This document shows, piece after piece, positions 21,236-32,439 of a stretch of 64,000 nt of DNA. This DNA is from Heterohyrax brucei (taxonomy: Eukaryota; Chordata; Mammalia; Hyracoidea; Procaviidae): positions 70,355,833 through 70,419,832 of the forward strand of contig CM053141.1 of assembly GCA_028571685.1 (NCBI GenBank). Reading direction: 5' to 3'. The translations under genes were made by a program, and so were the position numbers. The notes beneath the pieces are model-generated. The model saw only the letters and a list, made by a program, of their open reading frames with translations. It searched no databases and had not been told where the DNA came from. Numbering within the stretch: position 1 is the first letter of the stretch; each line of letters begins with the position of its first letter.

Positions 21236-23928
21236 GACTGAACAACTAAAAAGAAACTCAACAAAGATTGAGAATATTTAATAACACATCTAGCTTAACC
21301 TCACTGACTCATTCAGAACACTCCACCCAAACACTCCACTCAACAGCAGTACAGTACACATTCTTTTCCAAAGCACATGAATTATTCTCCAAAATAGACT
21401 ATTTTGGGATGCAAAGTAAGCCTCAATAAAATTTTTAAAAAGACATTGAAATAATAGAAAGCATATGCTCTGATAAGACAAGAAAAGAGTAACAGGAAGG
21501 ACAAGGAAAAAAATCTAAAAAAGGAAACTGAATAACAGCTTACTTAAAAACTACTGGGTAGTAATAGAAATTTTTTTGAAAATCCCTAAAATCAAATGAG
21601 AATGAAAACATATCAAAATCTTTCAGATACAGCAAAAGTAGTGTTCAGAAAAGAATATGTAGCAATAAATGCACACAACACCACCAACAAAAATGACCAA
21701 AATCAATAGCTTAGCTTACAACTCAAACTGAAAAAGAGTAGCAAAAGAAGCCCACAATAACCAGGAAAAGGAAATAATAAAAATTAGAGTGGAAATAAAT
21801 GAAACAGAGAAACAATAAAATGAACAAAATATTATTGAGAAGATCAATAAAACTGATAAAACACTGGCCTAACTGACAAAGGAAAAGAATGAGAAGATGA
21901 AAAGAACCAAAATAACAAATGAGATGTGTGATATTACAACAGAACCAATTGAGATAAAAAGGATCATAACAATATTTTGAGAAATTATACTCCAAAAAAT
22001 TGAAAACCTAGAAGAAGTGGACAAATTTCTAGAAACACATTGCCTACCTAAACTGGTACAAACTGAGGGAGAAAATTTCAACAGACCCATAAAACAAAAG
22101 AAGAAACTAGGGAGGTCATAAAAAACTCACAAAAAAAGAAGTCCCAATAACTTCACCGGAGAATTCTACGAAACAATCAGAGAAGAGTTGACATCAGTTC
22201 TACTCAAAGTATTCCAAAACATAGAAAAGGAAGGAGTACTCTGTAGTTCATTCTGTGAAGCCAGTGTAACCCTGATACCAAAGCCAGGCAAAGACACTCC
22301 TAAAAAAGAAAACTACAAGCCAGTATCTCTCATGAACATACACTCAAAAATTCTCAGCAAAATTCTAGCCAGAACAGTTAAAAACCATATTAAAAAAAAT
22401 TTCTTTTTAAATAAACATGACCAAGTGGGATTCATACTAGGGATGCAAGGATGGTTCAACATTAGAAAGTCAAGCCATAAAACTCACTATATAAATAAAA
22501 ATAAGGAAAAGAATCACATGATCATCTTAACTGATGCAGAAAAAGCCTTTTATAAAAATTCAAAATCTTCTCCTGATAAAAATTTCCAGCATAACAGAAG
22601 TAGAAAGGAAACTCCTCAACAAAATCAAGGGCATATATACAAAACCAAAAGTCAACATTATTCTCAACAGAAAGAGACTGAAAGCATTCCCCTTCAGAAT
22701 GAGAACCAGACAAGGACAGACTTTATCTTTCTTACTCAGCACTGTGCTGGAGGTCCTGGACAGAGCAATAAGGCAAGAAAAGGAAATGAAAGACACCCAA
22801 ATTGGCAAAGAATTAAAAACCTCAACTCCACAAGAAATTTCCTGGAACTAACAGAAGTTTTCAGCAAAGTGTAAGAATAAAAGATCAATATAAAAAAAGT
22901 AACTGGAGTCCTTTACCCTAATGAAGAGAACTATGAAAAGGAAATCAGGAAAACAATGCTATTTAAAGTGGTCCCAAAAGGACAAAACACTTACAAATAT
23001 ATCTAACTAGGGATGCAAAAGACTCACACAAAGACAACTACAAAACTTTACTGCAGGAAAACAAAAGAGATCTACATAAATGGAAAAACATACATGCTAA
23101 TAGATAGGGTTACTTAAGATTTTGAAAATATTGATACTACCCAAAGCAATCTATAGAAATATAATGGAACTCAGATCTGAAATTCAATAACAGTCTTTAA
23201 TGTAACGGGAAAATGAATCTCCAACTTTTTATGGAAAGGAAAGAAGTCCTAGATAACTAAAGCATTATTGAAGAAGAACAAAGTGGGATACTTCACACTT
23301 CACAATTTCAAAGCCTATGATACATCCATGGTAGTCAAAGCAGTCTTGTACTGGTATGTTGACAGACGCAAATACCCATGAAACAGAATTGAGGATTCAA
23401 AAATAAATCCATCCAGCTATGGACAGCTGATCTTTGACAAAGAGTTGAAATCCATTAAATGTGGAAGAGATAGTTTCTTTAATAACTGATGCTGGTAAGA
23501 CTGGATATCCATTAGCAGGAAAATGAAAGAGAATCCATACCTTATACCATACACAAAAACTAACTCACGGTGTATCAAAGACCTAAACCTATAAAGATTG
23601 TGGAAGAAAACAGGAATAAAGCTAGAGGCCGTAATATACAGTAATAAACCATATAGACAGCAGAAGATAAACTAGAGAATTAGGACTTCCTAAAAATTAA
23701 ATTCTTATGCTTATCAAAAGATTTTACCAAGAGAGTAAAAGAGAGCCTGCAGACTGGGAAAAATTTTATGGCAAAAACTTATCTGACAAGAGTCTAATCT
23801 TTAGAATTTGTACAACAAAAATAAACTATCTGATCAAAAAATGGGCAAAGGATGTGAACAGGCTTATCACCAAAGAAGACATTCAGGTGACTAACAAAAA
23901 TGCAAAGAAGTTCATCATCATTATCTAT
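21236..23928 (+). pseudogene. L1 ORF2 reverse-transcriptase remnant
   Basis: This is the continuation of ORF2. A frame at 22188-22874 keeps typical L1 RT text: LIPKPGKD (about residues 29-36), [18 protein letters not shown] (about 43-60), and [18 protein letters not shown] (about 76-93). The catalytic YADD motif region is damaged, and the frame then drifts into another phase. The later part (22900-23900) is traceable as DNA only, ending near 'gatgtgaacaggcttatcac'. Reverse transcription by L1 ORF2p drives target-primed insertion; this copy is dead. Confidence 0.85.
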
Positions 23929-24085
23929 TCCAAACCTGTGGCCTTGGCGTCGATTCTGACTCATAGAGATCCTATAGGACGGAGTTAAAATGCCCACAGT
24001 TTCCACGGAGCACCTGGTAGATTTGAAATGCTGAACTTTGATTAGCAGCTGCAGCACTTAACCACTATGTCACTAGGGTTTCCAT
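23929..24085 (-). mobile_element. AfroSINE, antisense, nested in L1 ORF2
   Basis: The antisense tail 'ccttggcgtcgattctgact' with 'catagagatcctataggacg' precedes 'ccacggagcacctggtagat' and the head end 'cagcacttaaccactatgtc'. L1 text resumes directly after it with 'acagagatgaaaattaaaac'. Confidence 0.9.
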
Positions 24086-24320
24086 TACAGAGATGAAAAT
24101 TAAAACTATAGTGAGATACCATCTTACCTTAGCAACAATGGTACCTGATCAAAAAAACCAAAACACAACAAATGCTGTTGAGTGTGTGGGAAAATTGGAA
24201 CTGCTGGTGGGATTGTAAAATGGTACAACCCTTAAGACAAATAGTATGATGTTTCCTTAAAAAGCTAGAAACACTATATGATCTGGCAATCCCACTCCTA
24301 CGTATACATTCTAGAGAAAT
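24086..24320 (+). pseudogene. L1 ORF2 C-terminal remnant
   Basis: The L1 series resumes: 'ctatagtgagataccatctt', 'tgttgagtgtgtgggaaaat', 'aactgctggtgggattgtaa', 'gatctggcaatcccactcct'. It marks the end of ORF2 before the 3' UTR. Confidence 0.75.
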
Positions 24321-25722
24321 ACGAGCTATGACATGAATATTTGTTGTTTACCAGGGGTAGGAGGGTGAAGTAGGGAGAATCACTAGATAGACAGCAGACA
24401 CATGTTAATTCTGGTGAAGGTAAGGGCCATACAGAATAACGGAGACGTCAGCCAAGCATGACAAAGGAAAACGAAGACACTGATAGGGCAACTACAGTAA
24501 GTACTGTAGTATACAATCCTGCAACAACAGTAATAAAAAACAGTGATTTGTGAACAGACACATAGGTTGATATGTATGCTAAATAGGTGTGGGAGGTCAT
24601 ATGAAAGTACACTTGCATGGTTATTTAGGTATGACTGTGGATATTGCTACATACATTTTTGTAAGTGCTGTACGTATATTTACATATACAATAAGACACA
24701 TAGGGGCCACAGTTAGGGAAACTTTTTAGACTTACCCAAACATCTTGTGGGATTCCTGTACTTGGCTTAAAGGCTGGTCTTGGGAGACAGCTAGATCAAT
24801 GGTATAACATAGTCCATAAAGCTAATGTTCTGTATGGTAGATTGGAAGTAGCATATGAGATCTTAAAAGCTTGCCAGTGGCCATCTGAGATACAGCTATT
24901 GGTCTCTTCCTCCCTGGAGCAAAGGAGAGTGAAAAAAAACAAAGACTCAAGGAAACATTTAATCCAAACGGCTAGTGGCCCACGAGAACCGCAGCTGCCT
25001 CAGAAAGACAATAGCATAGCAGGGACCAGGAGCTGGTCAAACGGTCACAGGAAGTACAGGATGGAAAGGGCGAGTATGCTGTCATGCGGGCGGGGGAGGC
25101 AGCTAGAGCATCATAGTGGTGTGAGTTCTGGGTGTTACACAGCGAATGGATTTGGATTGTGAGCTTTTCCTTAAAACACAGTAAAGTATGTTTGAGAAAA
25201 GTATAGCCTCCTCCAGCCTGAGGCCAGAAGAACTAGCCAGTACTTGGCTGCCACTAAACTATTCTGACCAGGAACACAAATAAACCCAGTTCGAATGAGG
25301 GAAAAATGTAGAAAAAACTCAAATTCGTAAAGAAGACCAGGATTACTGGTCTTACAGAGACAGCAGAAACCTCCAAGACTATTGCCCTAAGATACTCTTC
25401 AGAACTTGGAACTGAGGCCACTCCCAGAGTCCACCTGTCAGCCAAATAATAAACTGGTCTATGAAATAACAGCCACACCCACGAGGGATGTGTTGCATAG
25501 AACTACATGAACACCAAAAGAGCAAGGTTCTCACAAAAGTATAGACGAAGGGCAGGGAGACAGGGTGAAGGGAAACAGGGAACCCAGGATGGAAATGAAG
25601 AGAGTACCGACACATTGTGAGGACTGCAATCAATGTCATAGAATAGTCTGTGTATGAGTTACCAAATGAAAAACTAATTTGTTGTGTAAACTTTCACCTA
25701 AGGCACACACAAAAATAATTCC
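24321..25722 (+). mobile_element. L1 3' UTR, afrotherian type
   Basis: This is a long 3' UTR in sense: 'gggagaatcactagatagac', 'gagatcttaaaagcttgcca', 'ggccatctgagatacagcta', 'cctggagcaaaggagagtg', 'gcctgaggccagaagaacta', 'gtaaactttcacctaaggca'. The final 'cacacaaaaataatt' is a worn A-rich end. The same series occurs antisense at 20592, 35820, 41965 and 59945. Confidence 0.75.
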
Positions 25723-25724
25723 GA

Positions 25725-26215
25725 AGATACTCAGGCAAAGGACATGAGTAGGCAGATTTCAGAAGAGAGAATCCTAAAAGCTAATAACATATGAAGAAAT
25801 GATTCATCTCACATCAGAAAATGCAAATGAAAAGCATAGCTATCGTTCCATATCTGCCAGACTGGCAAAAATTCAAGTTAGAAAATACAAAGGAAGTGGG
25901 GAAGTGGAAACCTCCAAGCACTGCTGGAGGGAGTGTAAATAGGCGTAACTATTCTGAAGAACCATCTGAAAGTACTCAGTAAAATTAAGCATGTAAACTT
26001 GGTGATCCAGCCCCTGGATATATATCCAGACTTTCACACAGATCCAACAGAGAATGTGTATGCAGCCATCCAGGAAACAACTGTTTGTGGTTAGCAATAG
26101 TAGGAAACAGTCTGCATGTCCTTTATTAAGGAACTGGAGGGCCATATCATGTCATATGCATACAATAAAATATTGTTATGCAGCAGAGGAATGAAGTAAA
26201 TTTTTCCTTCAGCAA
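25725..26215 (+). mobile_element. L1M ORF2 3' end, second half of the split copy
   Basis: The text 'ggacatgagtaggcagattt', 'gaagaaatgattcatctcac', 'tgctggagggagtgtaaata' and 'gatccagcccctggatatat' is the continuation of L1M ORF2 where 15720-17145 stops. The two halves therefore bracket the L2 tail and the younger L1. Confidence 0.75.
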
Positions 26216-26344
26216 CACAGAATTTTTCAATTCTTTTACTAGTTAAAGTAATATAGTGTTTTAAATACACCTTATTATCTAAAAGCATGTAGATAAAATC
26301 AGACAAAATACGTGGCTCTCCATTGACCTACTTTTTCTGAATTT

Positions 26345-26529
26345 GTGGCCATTGAAGGAAACCCTTGTGGCATAGTGGTTAAATGCTACAGCGGTTAACC
26401 ACAGAGCTGGCAATTTGAATCACCCAGATGCCCCTGGAAACCCTACGGGGGCAGTTTTACTCTGTCCTACAGAGTTGCTGTGAGTCAGAATTGACTCAAT
26501 GGCATTTTTTTTTTTTTTTGGTGGCCATT
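26345..26529 (+). mobile_element. AfroSINE with target-site duplication
   Basis: A full copy (head 'gaaacccttgtggcatagtg', tail 'tgtgagtcagaattgactca', T-run) is flanked by the 9-bp direct repeat GTGGCCATT at 26345-26353 and 26521-26529. This is a clean target-primed insertion. Confidence 0.95.
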
Positions 26530-26775
26530 ACTGGTAGGAAAAAAAATCTCCTGACTTATAAAGGATTTCTTTCCTTACCAATTTGGGGATCCAAAAATTC
26601 TACTTTCCTAGGTACTTATCTTGTGTAGATACTTATTTTCAGAGGTCTCATTTTCAATGGCAATCTATAGTCATTTTGCGGTTCTATTTCATATCCACGT
26701 TGTGGAAGTACAGGAAATCAAAATTATTCCTGGGTTCAAGTTCGCATCATAGATTTGAGATTGGATGAAATTGAC

Positions 26776-26925
26776 CGCATCAGAGTTTCGCCAGCTGGAA
26801 TCTGGTTAAAATGAATGTTCAGTGGGACTGGGGAAGACCTCAACTTTGCATTTTTAACAAGCTCCCAGGTGTGGACAACACTACTGTTACTCAGATCACA
26901 CTTGGAGTAGGAAGGTGCAGACATA
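26776..26925 (+). mobile_element. MER5-type hAT (Charlie) element
   Basis: The non-autonomous DNA transposon pattern is visible: 'ctggaatctggttaaaatg', 'catttttaacaagctcccag', 'agatcacacttggagtagga'. It carries no coding capacity. Confidence 0.7.
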
Positions 26926-27219
26926 GCCAGGTGGGAATGAGAGGCTGGTACACAGGAGCACCTTGCGGAAGGGGCTATTCTAGAACACTTAGGGGACAGC
27001 AAGGGGAAGAGCACTGTGCGGTAGTACAAGAACTTTCTCCTTCAGAGCCACTCTAAAGAATGCTGAACATTTTCCTCCAAAGAACTCCAATGCAATGGTA
27101 GGCTGGAGCTTGCTCATACCTGAGCTGCATGTATGCCATCTCTCTTACCTCCGTAATCAGTGATATCATGCTGATAGCGTGAAATCAGCCATGTGGGGAT
27201 ACCTAAGCCACTCCACTCC

Positions 27220-27292
27220 TAACCAAACCCGCTGCTATGGAGTCAGTCCTGTCTCATGGTGACCCTACACACCACAGAAGTCAGCTAATACT
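27220..27292 (-). mobile_element. AfroSINE tail fragment, antisense
   Basis: Only 'aaccaaacccgctgctatgg' and 'agtcagtcctgtctcatggt', followed by 'gaccctacac', are recognisable. Confidence 0.65.
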
Positions 27293-27431
27293 ACAAATCA
27301 GACTTTCCCTCAACCCCCGGAGAGCCAGTTAACCAGCACAGTGCTCTGACCACAGCTTTCATCAAGGAAACGGCTGCAGGCTGCCTTGGTGTGACCCTGA
27401 ACAGCAGAGGTGAGAACAATGAGTTGTCATC

Positions 27432-27793
27432 ATGGTTTCTGGTCAGGAACAGGCAAAGAAAGAAGTTGCCGTGTGGGTGGGTATGACTGATCATGATTAC
27501 CAAAAGGAAATAGGATTAATATTATATAATGACGGTAAAGAAGAGTATGTCTGGAATACAGGAGTTCCTTTAGGGCATCGCTTAGTACTACAATGCTCTG
27601 TGATTAAAGTCAATGGAAAACTACAGCAATCAATTTCAACATGACTATTAACAGCCCAGATCCTTCAAGAATGCAGGTTTGTGTCACCCTACTAAGCAAC
27701 GAAGCCCAACTAGCTGAGGTGCCTGCTGAAGGTAAAGGCGATATGAATAGTGGTGAAAAAACGCAGTTCTACATACCAGCTACTACCAAGTGA
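27432..27793 (+). pseudogene. ERVL pol dUTPase-like remnant
   Basis: The predicted text contains VGMTDHDYQKEIGLIL (about residues 16-31 of the first frame), which matches the conserved 'G.ID.DY.GE' motif of dUTPases. ERVL-type endogenous retroviruses carry a dUTPase at the C-terminal end of pol. The first frame stops at 27644; a second frame, starting at 27641, continues the same protein (PDPSRMQVCV, then VPAEGKGD) to a stop at 27793. One frameshift and several changes make it non-functional. The active-site context and the upstream protease, RT and integrase parts are absent here. Confidence 0.7.
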
Positions 27794-28042
27794 CTGGTTG
27801 CAGAAAAAAAGGACTGTAGTTGTTACACATACTTCTTTTTTGTATCTATTTATGGAATATTTTTGTTTTCTTCACTTGTAAAATGTAAGATGTAAACAGG
27901 AATAGTGCACTTTTCGTTGTATGCGTGTTAGTTGTATCACTTTAGGCAGAAGTATGACTTCATACTTGTCTTTATTTAGACATTATGTACAGTGTAAGGA
28001 GAAGTAAATTTTACGTAGGCACCAAGGTGACATAGGGTAGAC

Positions 28043-28575
28043 TGTGTCAACTTGCCTGAACAATCATTCTCAATAGTTGGGCAGTTATGATGCAGGTTGG
28101 ATGTTATTTAATGATATAATCACCTCATAATGAGACTTGATACAACGTAGTCACCTCCGTGATGAGATCTGCCATGAGAAAGCAGTCACGTGAAAGAGAG
28201 TTTCCTTGGGAGTGTGGCCTGCATCCAGTAGATGCAACTGGATGGTTTTTATTCACTTTGGATCCTGCATTTCGATTCTCATCATCTGACCTCCAGTTCT
28301 TGAGACTCAGCTACTGGCTCACCATGTTGTCTGCTGCTGATCATTGGAATTCATCAGCTTCTGCAGCCTGTGAGCCAGCAACCTGTCTTCTGAACTGACA
28401 GTCTTGGATTTCTCAGCCTTTGCAACCCTTGAGTTAGCAGGCTGCTGTCTGATCTACTGATCTGGGGTTCTTCAGCTCTCAGAAGCTTCCATCCTGATAC
28501 CTGACTAATGGGCTTGGCACTATTCAGACTACAACTGTATAAGCCATTGCCTTGATGTAAATGTCTCTCTCTCAA
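28043..28575 (+). mobile_element. ERVL-type 3' LTR
   Basis: The block begins TGTGTCAACTTG, the usual opening of ERVL/MLT2-like LTRs, 250 bp after the dUTPase-like remnant. A purine-rich tract (about 27990-28010, 'gtaaggagaagtaaatt') precedes it, as a polypurine tract should. Inside, 'ctgacctccagttcttgaga' and 'ggatttctcagcctttgc' recur as in such LTRs. No 5' LTR is visible in the window. Confidence 0.6.
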
Positions 28576-28577
28576 GG

Positions 28578-29640
28578 TTGTTCTTGGCTCTCATGGACAT
28601 GTTTTAATTTTCTTCAGCTTCAACTCAAACTTGCATTTGAGCAATTGGTGGTTTGTTCCATAGTCAGTCCCTGACCATGTTCTAACTGATAATACTGAGC
28701 TTTTCCATTGTCTGTTCCCACAGGTACAGTTGATTTGATTCCTGTGTATTCCATGTGGCAAAGTTCATGTGTATGTGTAGTTACCACTTATGTTGTTGAA
28801 AAAAAGTACTTACAAGGAAGAAGCTATTGTTTTTACAAAAGTCAATCATGTAATCTCCAGCATTGTTTCTACCACAGAGGCCAAATTTTCCAACTACAGA
28901 TTCTTTTTTGTTTCCAGCTTTGATGGATTTCAGATTGCAGAAGTTGGTAAAAAGCTTTAATTTCTTCATTTTGGACCTTAGTGGTAGGTGCATATATTTG
29001 AATAATAGTTATACTAATTGATCATCCTTGTAGGCATATGGATGTTATCACTGGTGGTGTTGTATTTCAGGATCGCTCTTGGAATGTTCTTTTTGACGGT
29101 GAATGAAATGCCGTTGCTCAATTTGTTCTTCCCTGCATAGCAGACGTATGATTATCTGATGTTTAGGTGTTCCATTTCATTTTTGACTACTTCTGGTTCT
29201 CCTAGATTCATACTTCATGTATTCCACAATACTGTTATTAATGGATGGTTACAGCTCTCTCTTCTCATTTTGAGTCTTGCCACATCAGCAAATGAAGGTT
29301 CCAAAAGCTTGTCACCACCCATGTCATTAAGGTTGATTCTGCTTGAAGAGGCAGCTCTTCCCTGGTGATCTTTTGTGTGCCTTCCAATGTGAGGGACTCA
29401 TCTTCAAGCACTATATCAGACAATGTTCCACTGCTATTCACAAGGTTTTCACTGGCTAATTTTTTTCAGAAATAGACTACCAGTTCCTTTTTCCTAATCT
29501 GTCTTAGTCTTGAAGCTCTGTGGAAACCTGTCTACTGTTGTTAACCCTGGTGGTATTTGAATTACTGCTGGCATAGCTTCCTGCCTCGTAGCAACACAGA
29601 AACCATCACAGTAAGACAAACTGATACACATGTGGATATG
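28578..29640 (-). mobile_element. RTE LINE, 5' half (endonuclease region), antisense
   Basis: This copy covers the 5' end and APE-type endonuclease region on the minus strand. Antisense markers are 'ggctctcatggacatgtttt', 'cagattgcagaagttggtaa', 'ggcatatggatgttatcact', 'gaatgaaatgccgttgctca' and the 5' end 'cctgcctcgtagcaacacag'. The RT part is absent. It is unusual for a LINE to keep the 5' end and lose the 3' end, so deletion or truncation by the adjoining LTR is likely. Confidence 0.85.
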
Positions 29641-29642
29641 TA

Positions 29643-29672
29643 AATATATATATATATAAATATATATATATG
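29643..29672. repeat. (TA)n microsatellite
   Basis: Alternating T and A with single breaks, just beyond the RTE 5' end. Confidence 0.9.
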
Positions 29673-29689
29673 AGTCTAGATAACCCAGC

Positions 29690-30940
29690 CTAAGATGTGA
29701 ATGATACTAATTTTCTATATTTTTCTATTTTTAAATTTTCAACAGTGAAGACTTTTCTTTTGTCAAAAAAGAATTTTTTTTTTTTTTTTTGGTTATCTTT
29801 TAAATTTAAGACTGCCACTTGCAATAACCCGTAGACCTCAGATTCATAAGGCAGTACATTCAAAAAGGAGAGTTAGAGGATGTAATTGCATTGTTCTTCA
29901 GTACTGCTACAGAATTTCACATCTGAAACATATTTTGAAAGTATCTACTAAATAAGACTCCCTGCAGCTTGAGAAGAGGTTTTCACTTATATGAGGAATT
30001 GATGTTTTGGAGAAACCAATTTGTTGAGTCTCACTGAAAGTGGGATTTTCCTGTCTCATCATCCTATACTCCATCTTCTAGTTCCCACTGCTTCGTTCAG
30101 TCCTCAGAATCCTGTAACTAGCACAGACTCGGCTAACGTGATAAAACCAGTGTTACTGCAAACTAGGTACTGACATCATCTGGCCAAATGCAGAGCTAAG
30201 GAAATGAACATGCCTGATGTATGTGCCCTGCTTTACTCTGGAATGCATTCTGCAACTCACAGGAAGTCAGTCATACTTTTTACACGCTACATCACAAAGC
30301 TCACATATTACTAGCAAAAATAGCGGCATTAGAAATGGTAAAGACAGGAAAATCTGCCACAACACACTGTCTGATTAGGGAAAGGGTATGATGTAGTCAA
30401 TGGTTGTGTTTAGAATATTTTTGCTCCAGAATTTCCATCCTAGACTGTATGATGTCACCTGGTTATAATTTGCATTTTATCAAAAGAATCACTGAAGCCC
30501 TCACCCTTTTGGAGACACTACCTCATCCATCTTCCTTATGGTCCTTGGAGAGAGGTGACGTAAGGTATATTAAAGCAGAGAGTGTAGAAATTAGGTTTTT
30601 CTCTTAGGAGTCAGATTCAGGGATGTGAGCCCTAGTGCAGAATAGAGCTTTATCTTGGACATCATCAGGGGTACACACCCGTCTTTGATCCTTCTGACAA
30701 TAATTCTATTCTCTCTCCTCTTCTTCCTCTATGTACCCGAACATGTATATTGAATGCCCCATTATGTCCCCAAATCCCTTTAGAATTCAGCTCTGACATA
30801 GACTATCTTGTTTGATCCCCTAAGTGTTGACCCAGGGTGTTCAGTCTCTTTATTCAAATTGTAAAATTTTTAACACAGGGATGGTATTTTATGACTTTTG
30901 CCTAACCCAGTACCCTCCCACCATCACCTGTTGCAATCTT
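29690..30940. other. No gene seen
   Basis: A T-run (29775-29791) and AT-rich sequence, then mixed unique sequence. A 67-codon frame at 30404-30607 shows no domain. No repeat family is recognised in 29830-30900. Confidence 0.4.
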
Positions 30941-30941
30941 C

Positions 30942-31030
30942 TCCATCCCTGTCTACTCTGACTCAAAGCAACCCTGTGGGACTGAGTAGAACTGCCCCAG
31001 AGGGTTTCCAAGGCTGTGATCTTTACGGAG
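30942..31030 (-). mobile_element. AfroSINE partial, antisense
   Basis: Tail and middle only: 'ctactctgactcaaagcaac', 'agtagaactgccccagaggg', 'tttccaaggctgtgatcttt'. It opens a cluster of four SINEs. Confidence 0.85.
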
Positions 31031-31200
31031 TTCTGGTAGTACAGTAGTTGGAGCGCTGGTGGTACAGTGGTTAAGAGCTCAGCTATAAACAAATGGTCAG
31101 CAGTCTGAGTCCACCAGCCACTCCTTGGAAACTCTGTGGCGGCAATTCCACTCTGTCGTATTGGGTTACAATGAGTCACTACTGATCTGATGGCAATGGG
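31031..31200 (+). mobile_element. AfroSINE
   Basis: A stuttered head ('ctggtagtacagtagttgga' then 'gctggtggtacagtggttaa'), middle 'ccactccttggaaactctgt' and tail 'tacaatgagtcactactgat'. The doubled head suggests insertion next to, or template slippage on, an existing head. Confidence 0.85.
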
Positions 31201-31400
31201 TTCAGGTGGTACAATACCTGAAAAACTCAGCTGCTAACAAAAGGGCTGGTGGTTTGAACCAAGCAACTGCTCTGTGGGAGGAAGTTGTGGCTTCTGCTTG
31301 CATAATGACTTCAGCCTTAGAAACCCTATAGGTCAGTTTTAGTCTTTCCTACAGGGTCACTATAAGTCAGGATAGACTAGACAGCAGTTTCTTTGTTTAA
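31201..31400 (+). mobile_element. AfroSINE, longer subtype
   Basis: Head remnant 'caggtggtacaatacctg', extra block 'gaggaagttgtggcttctgc', tail 'cactataagtcaggatagac'. Confidence 0.85.
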
Positions 31401-31401
31401 C

Positions 31402-31505
31402 CCTTATAAAAGCAGACTGCCACATCTTCCTGCCGCAGAGAAACTGGTAGGTTCAAACTTTTTTTTTAGCAGTAGAGCACTTAACCGCTTCACCACCAGA
31501 GTACT
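31402..31505 (-). mobile_element. AfroSINE partial, antisense
   Basis: Antisense extra block 'agactgccacatcttcctgc' and head end 'gcacttaaccgcttcaccac'. The tail is missing where it meets the previous copy. Confidence 0.8.
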
Positions 31506-31559
31506 TTCTCTGTCTTTCTACCCAGCGTTATCTTTCTGATTTGTGCTTACTGCTTGCTC

Positions 31560-31712
31560 ATGGTGTCTTCCCCAACTGGAGTGTAACTTCCTTAAAAGCA
31601 GTGATTTTTTTCTTCTTTTGCTCACTGAGGCGTCCTCAGCCCAGAATAGGACCTACTTCATAGGAGACCCTTGATACATATTCAATAACCGAACTAACTA
31701 AAGCTTATAGAA
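31560..31712 (+). mobile_element. L2 3' end
   Basis: 'ctggagtgtaacttccttaa', 'ttgctcactgaggcgtcctc' and 'ttgatacatattcaataacc' follow the order of the L2 terminal region. Confidence 0.6.
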
Positions 31713-32017
31713 GGAACTCAGTAAATGCACGGATATCGGATGTGTACTTTTGTTGTTATTATTTGTTGAAAGCTTGTTCTCCCATTACTCTGCTCTCATG
31801 CTGTCCCTGCTTTTTCCCTGCTACTCTCAGAGTGAAGCAAAAGATCAAAACTGTTGGCTTTCAGGTTTATAGAGATGATGATCCCATTTTAAGTGGACAA
31901 TACGTAAAAGAAGGCAGAGAAAAATCAGCTGAATTTTATATGTTGAGATGATTCCTGACATTGAAGACAGTTTTTCACATCCAATGACTTATAAAAATAT
32001 ACCATTTAATAGAGAGG

Positions 32018-32122
32018 TAGAAAACACTGCTGGGACAGTGGTTAAGAACTTAGATCGCCAATCAAAAGAGTGGCAGTTCAAATTCAACATCTACTCTTTG
32101 AAGATGCTATTAGGACAGTTCT
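32018..32122 (+). mobile_element. AfroSINE, tail lost
   Basis: Head 'cactgctgggacagtggtta' and middle 'gctattaggacagttctgct', cut off where the next SINE begins at 32123. Confidence 0.75.
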
Positions 32123-32265
32123 GCTTTGGAAATCCTGGTGACTTAGTGGTTAAGTGCTATACCTGCTAACCAAAAGATCGGTAGTTTGAATCTCTATGGT
32201 GCGGTTGTGCTCTGTCCTGTAGGGTCACTGTGAGTCAGAATCGGCTCAACAGCCTGGGTTTTACC
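32123..32265 (+). mobile_element. AfroSINE
   Basis: Head 'gaaatcctggtgacttagtg', tail 'cactgtgagtcagaatcggc'. The middle is shortened. It appears to have landed in the tail of the SINE at 32018. Confidence 0.9.
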
Positions 32266-32274
32266 AGGGAGGTA

Positions 32275-32400
32275 AGAAGCTCTAGTGGTGTAAATTGTTA
32301 AGTGCTTGGATGCTAACCAAAAGGCTGATGGTTTGAACTTACTCAGCAGGCCGACAGAAGAAAGACCTGGTAATAACTGCCATAAAGGCTACATTGGGGT
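32275..32400 (+). mobile_element. AfroSINE, longer subtype, partial
   Basis: Head 'gctctagtggtgtaaattgt', 'gctaaccaaaaggctgatgg' and the extra block 'agaagaaagacctggtaata'. The tail grades into the next element. Confidence 0.75.
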
Positions 32401-32439
32401 GTCACTGAAAGGATTCGGGTGAATGTGCTTTTCGTTTAC

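Noticed and set aside
25254-25639. Two overlapping minus-strand frames of 74 and 86 codons
   Set aside because: They lie antisense in the L1 3' UTR, which is non-coding in L1 elements.
27432-27793. Cellular dUTPase (DUT) gene or retrocopy
   Set aside because: The motif order and the adjoining purine tract and LTR fit the C-terminal dUTPase of ERVL pol better, and the frame is broken.
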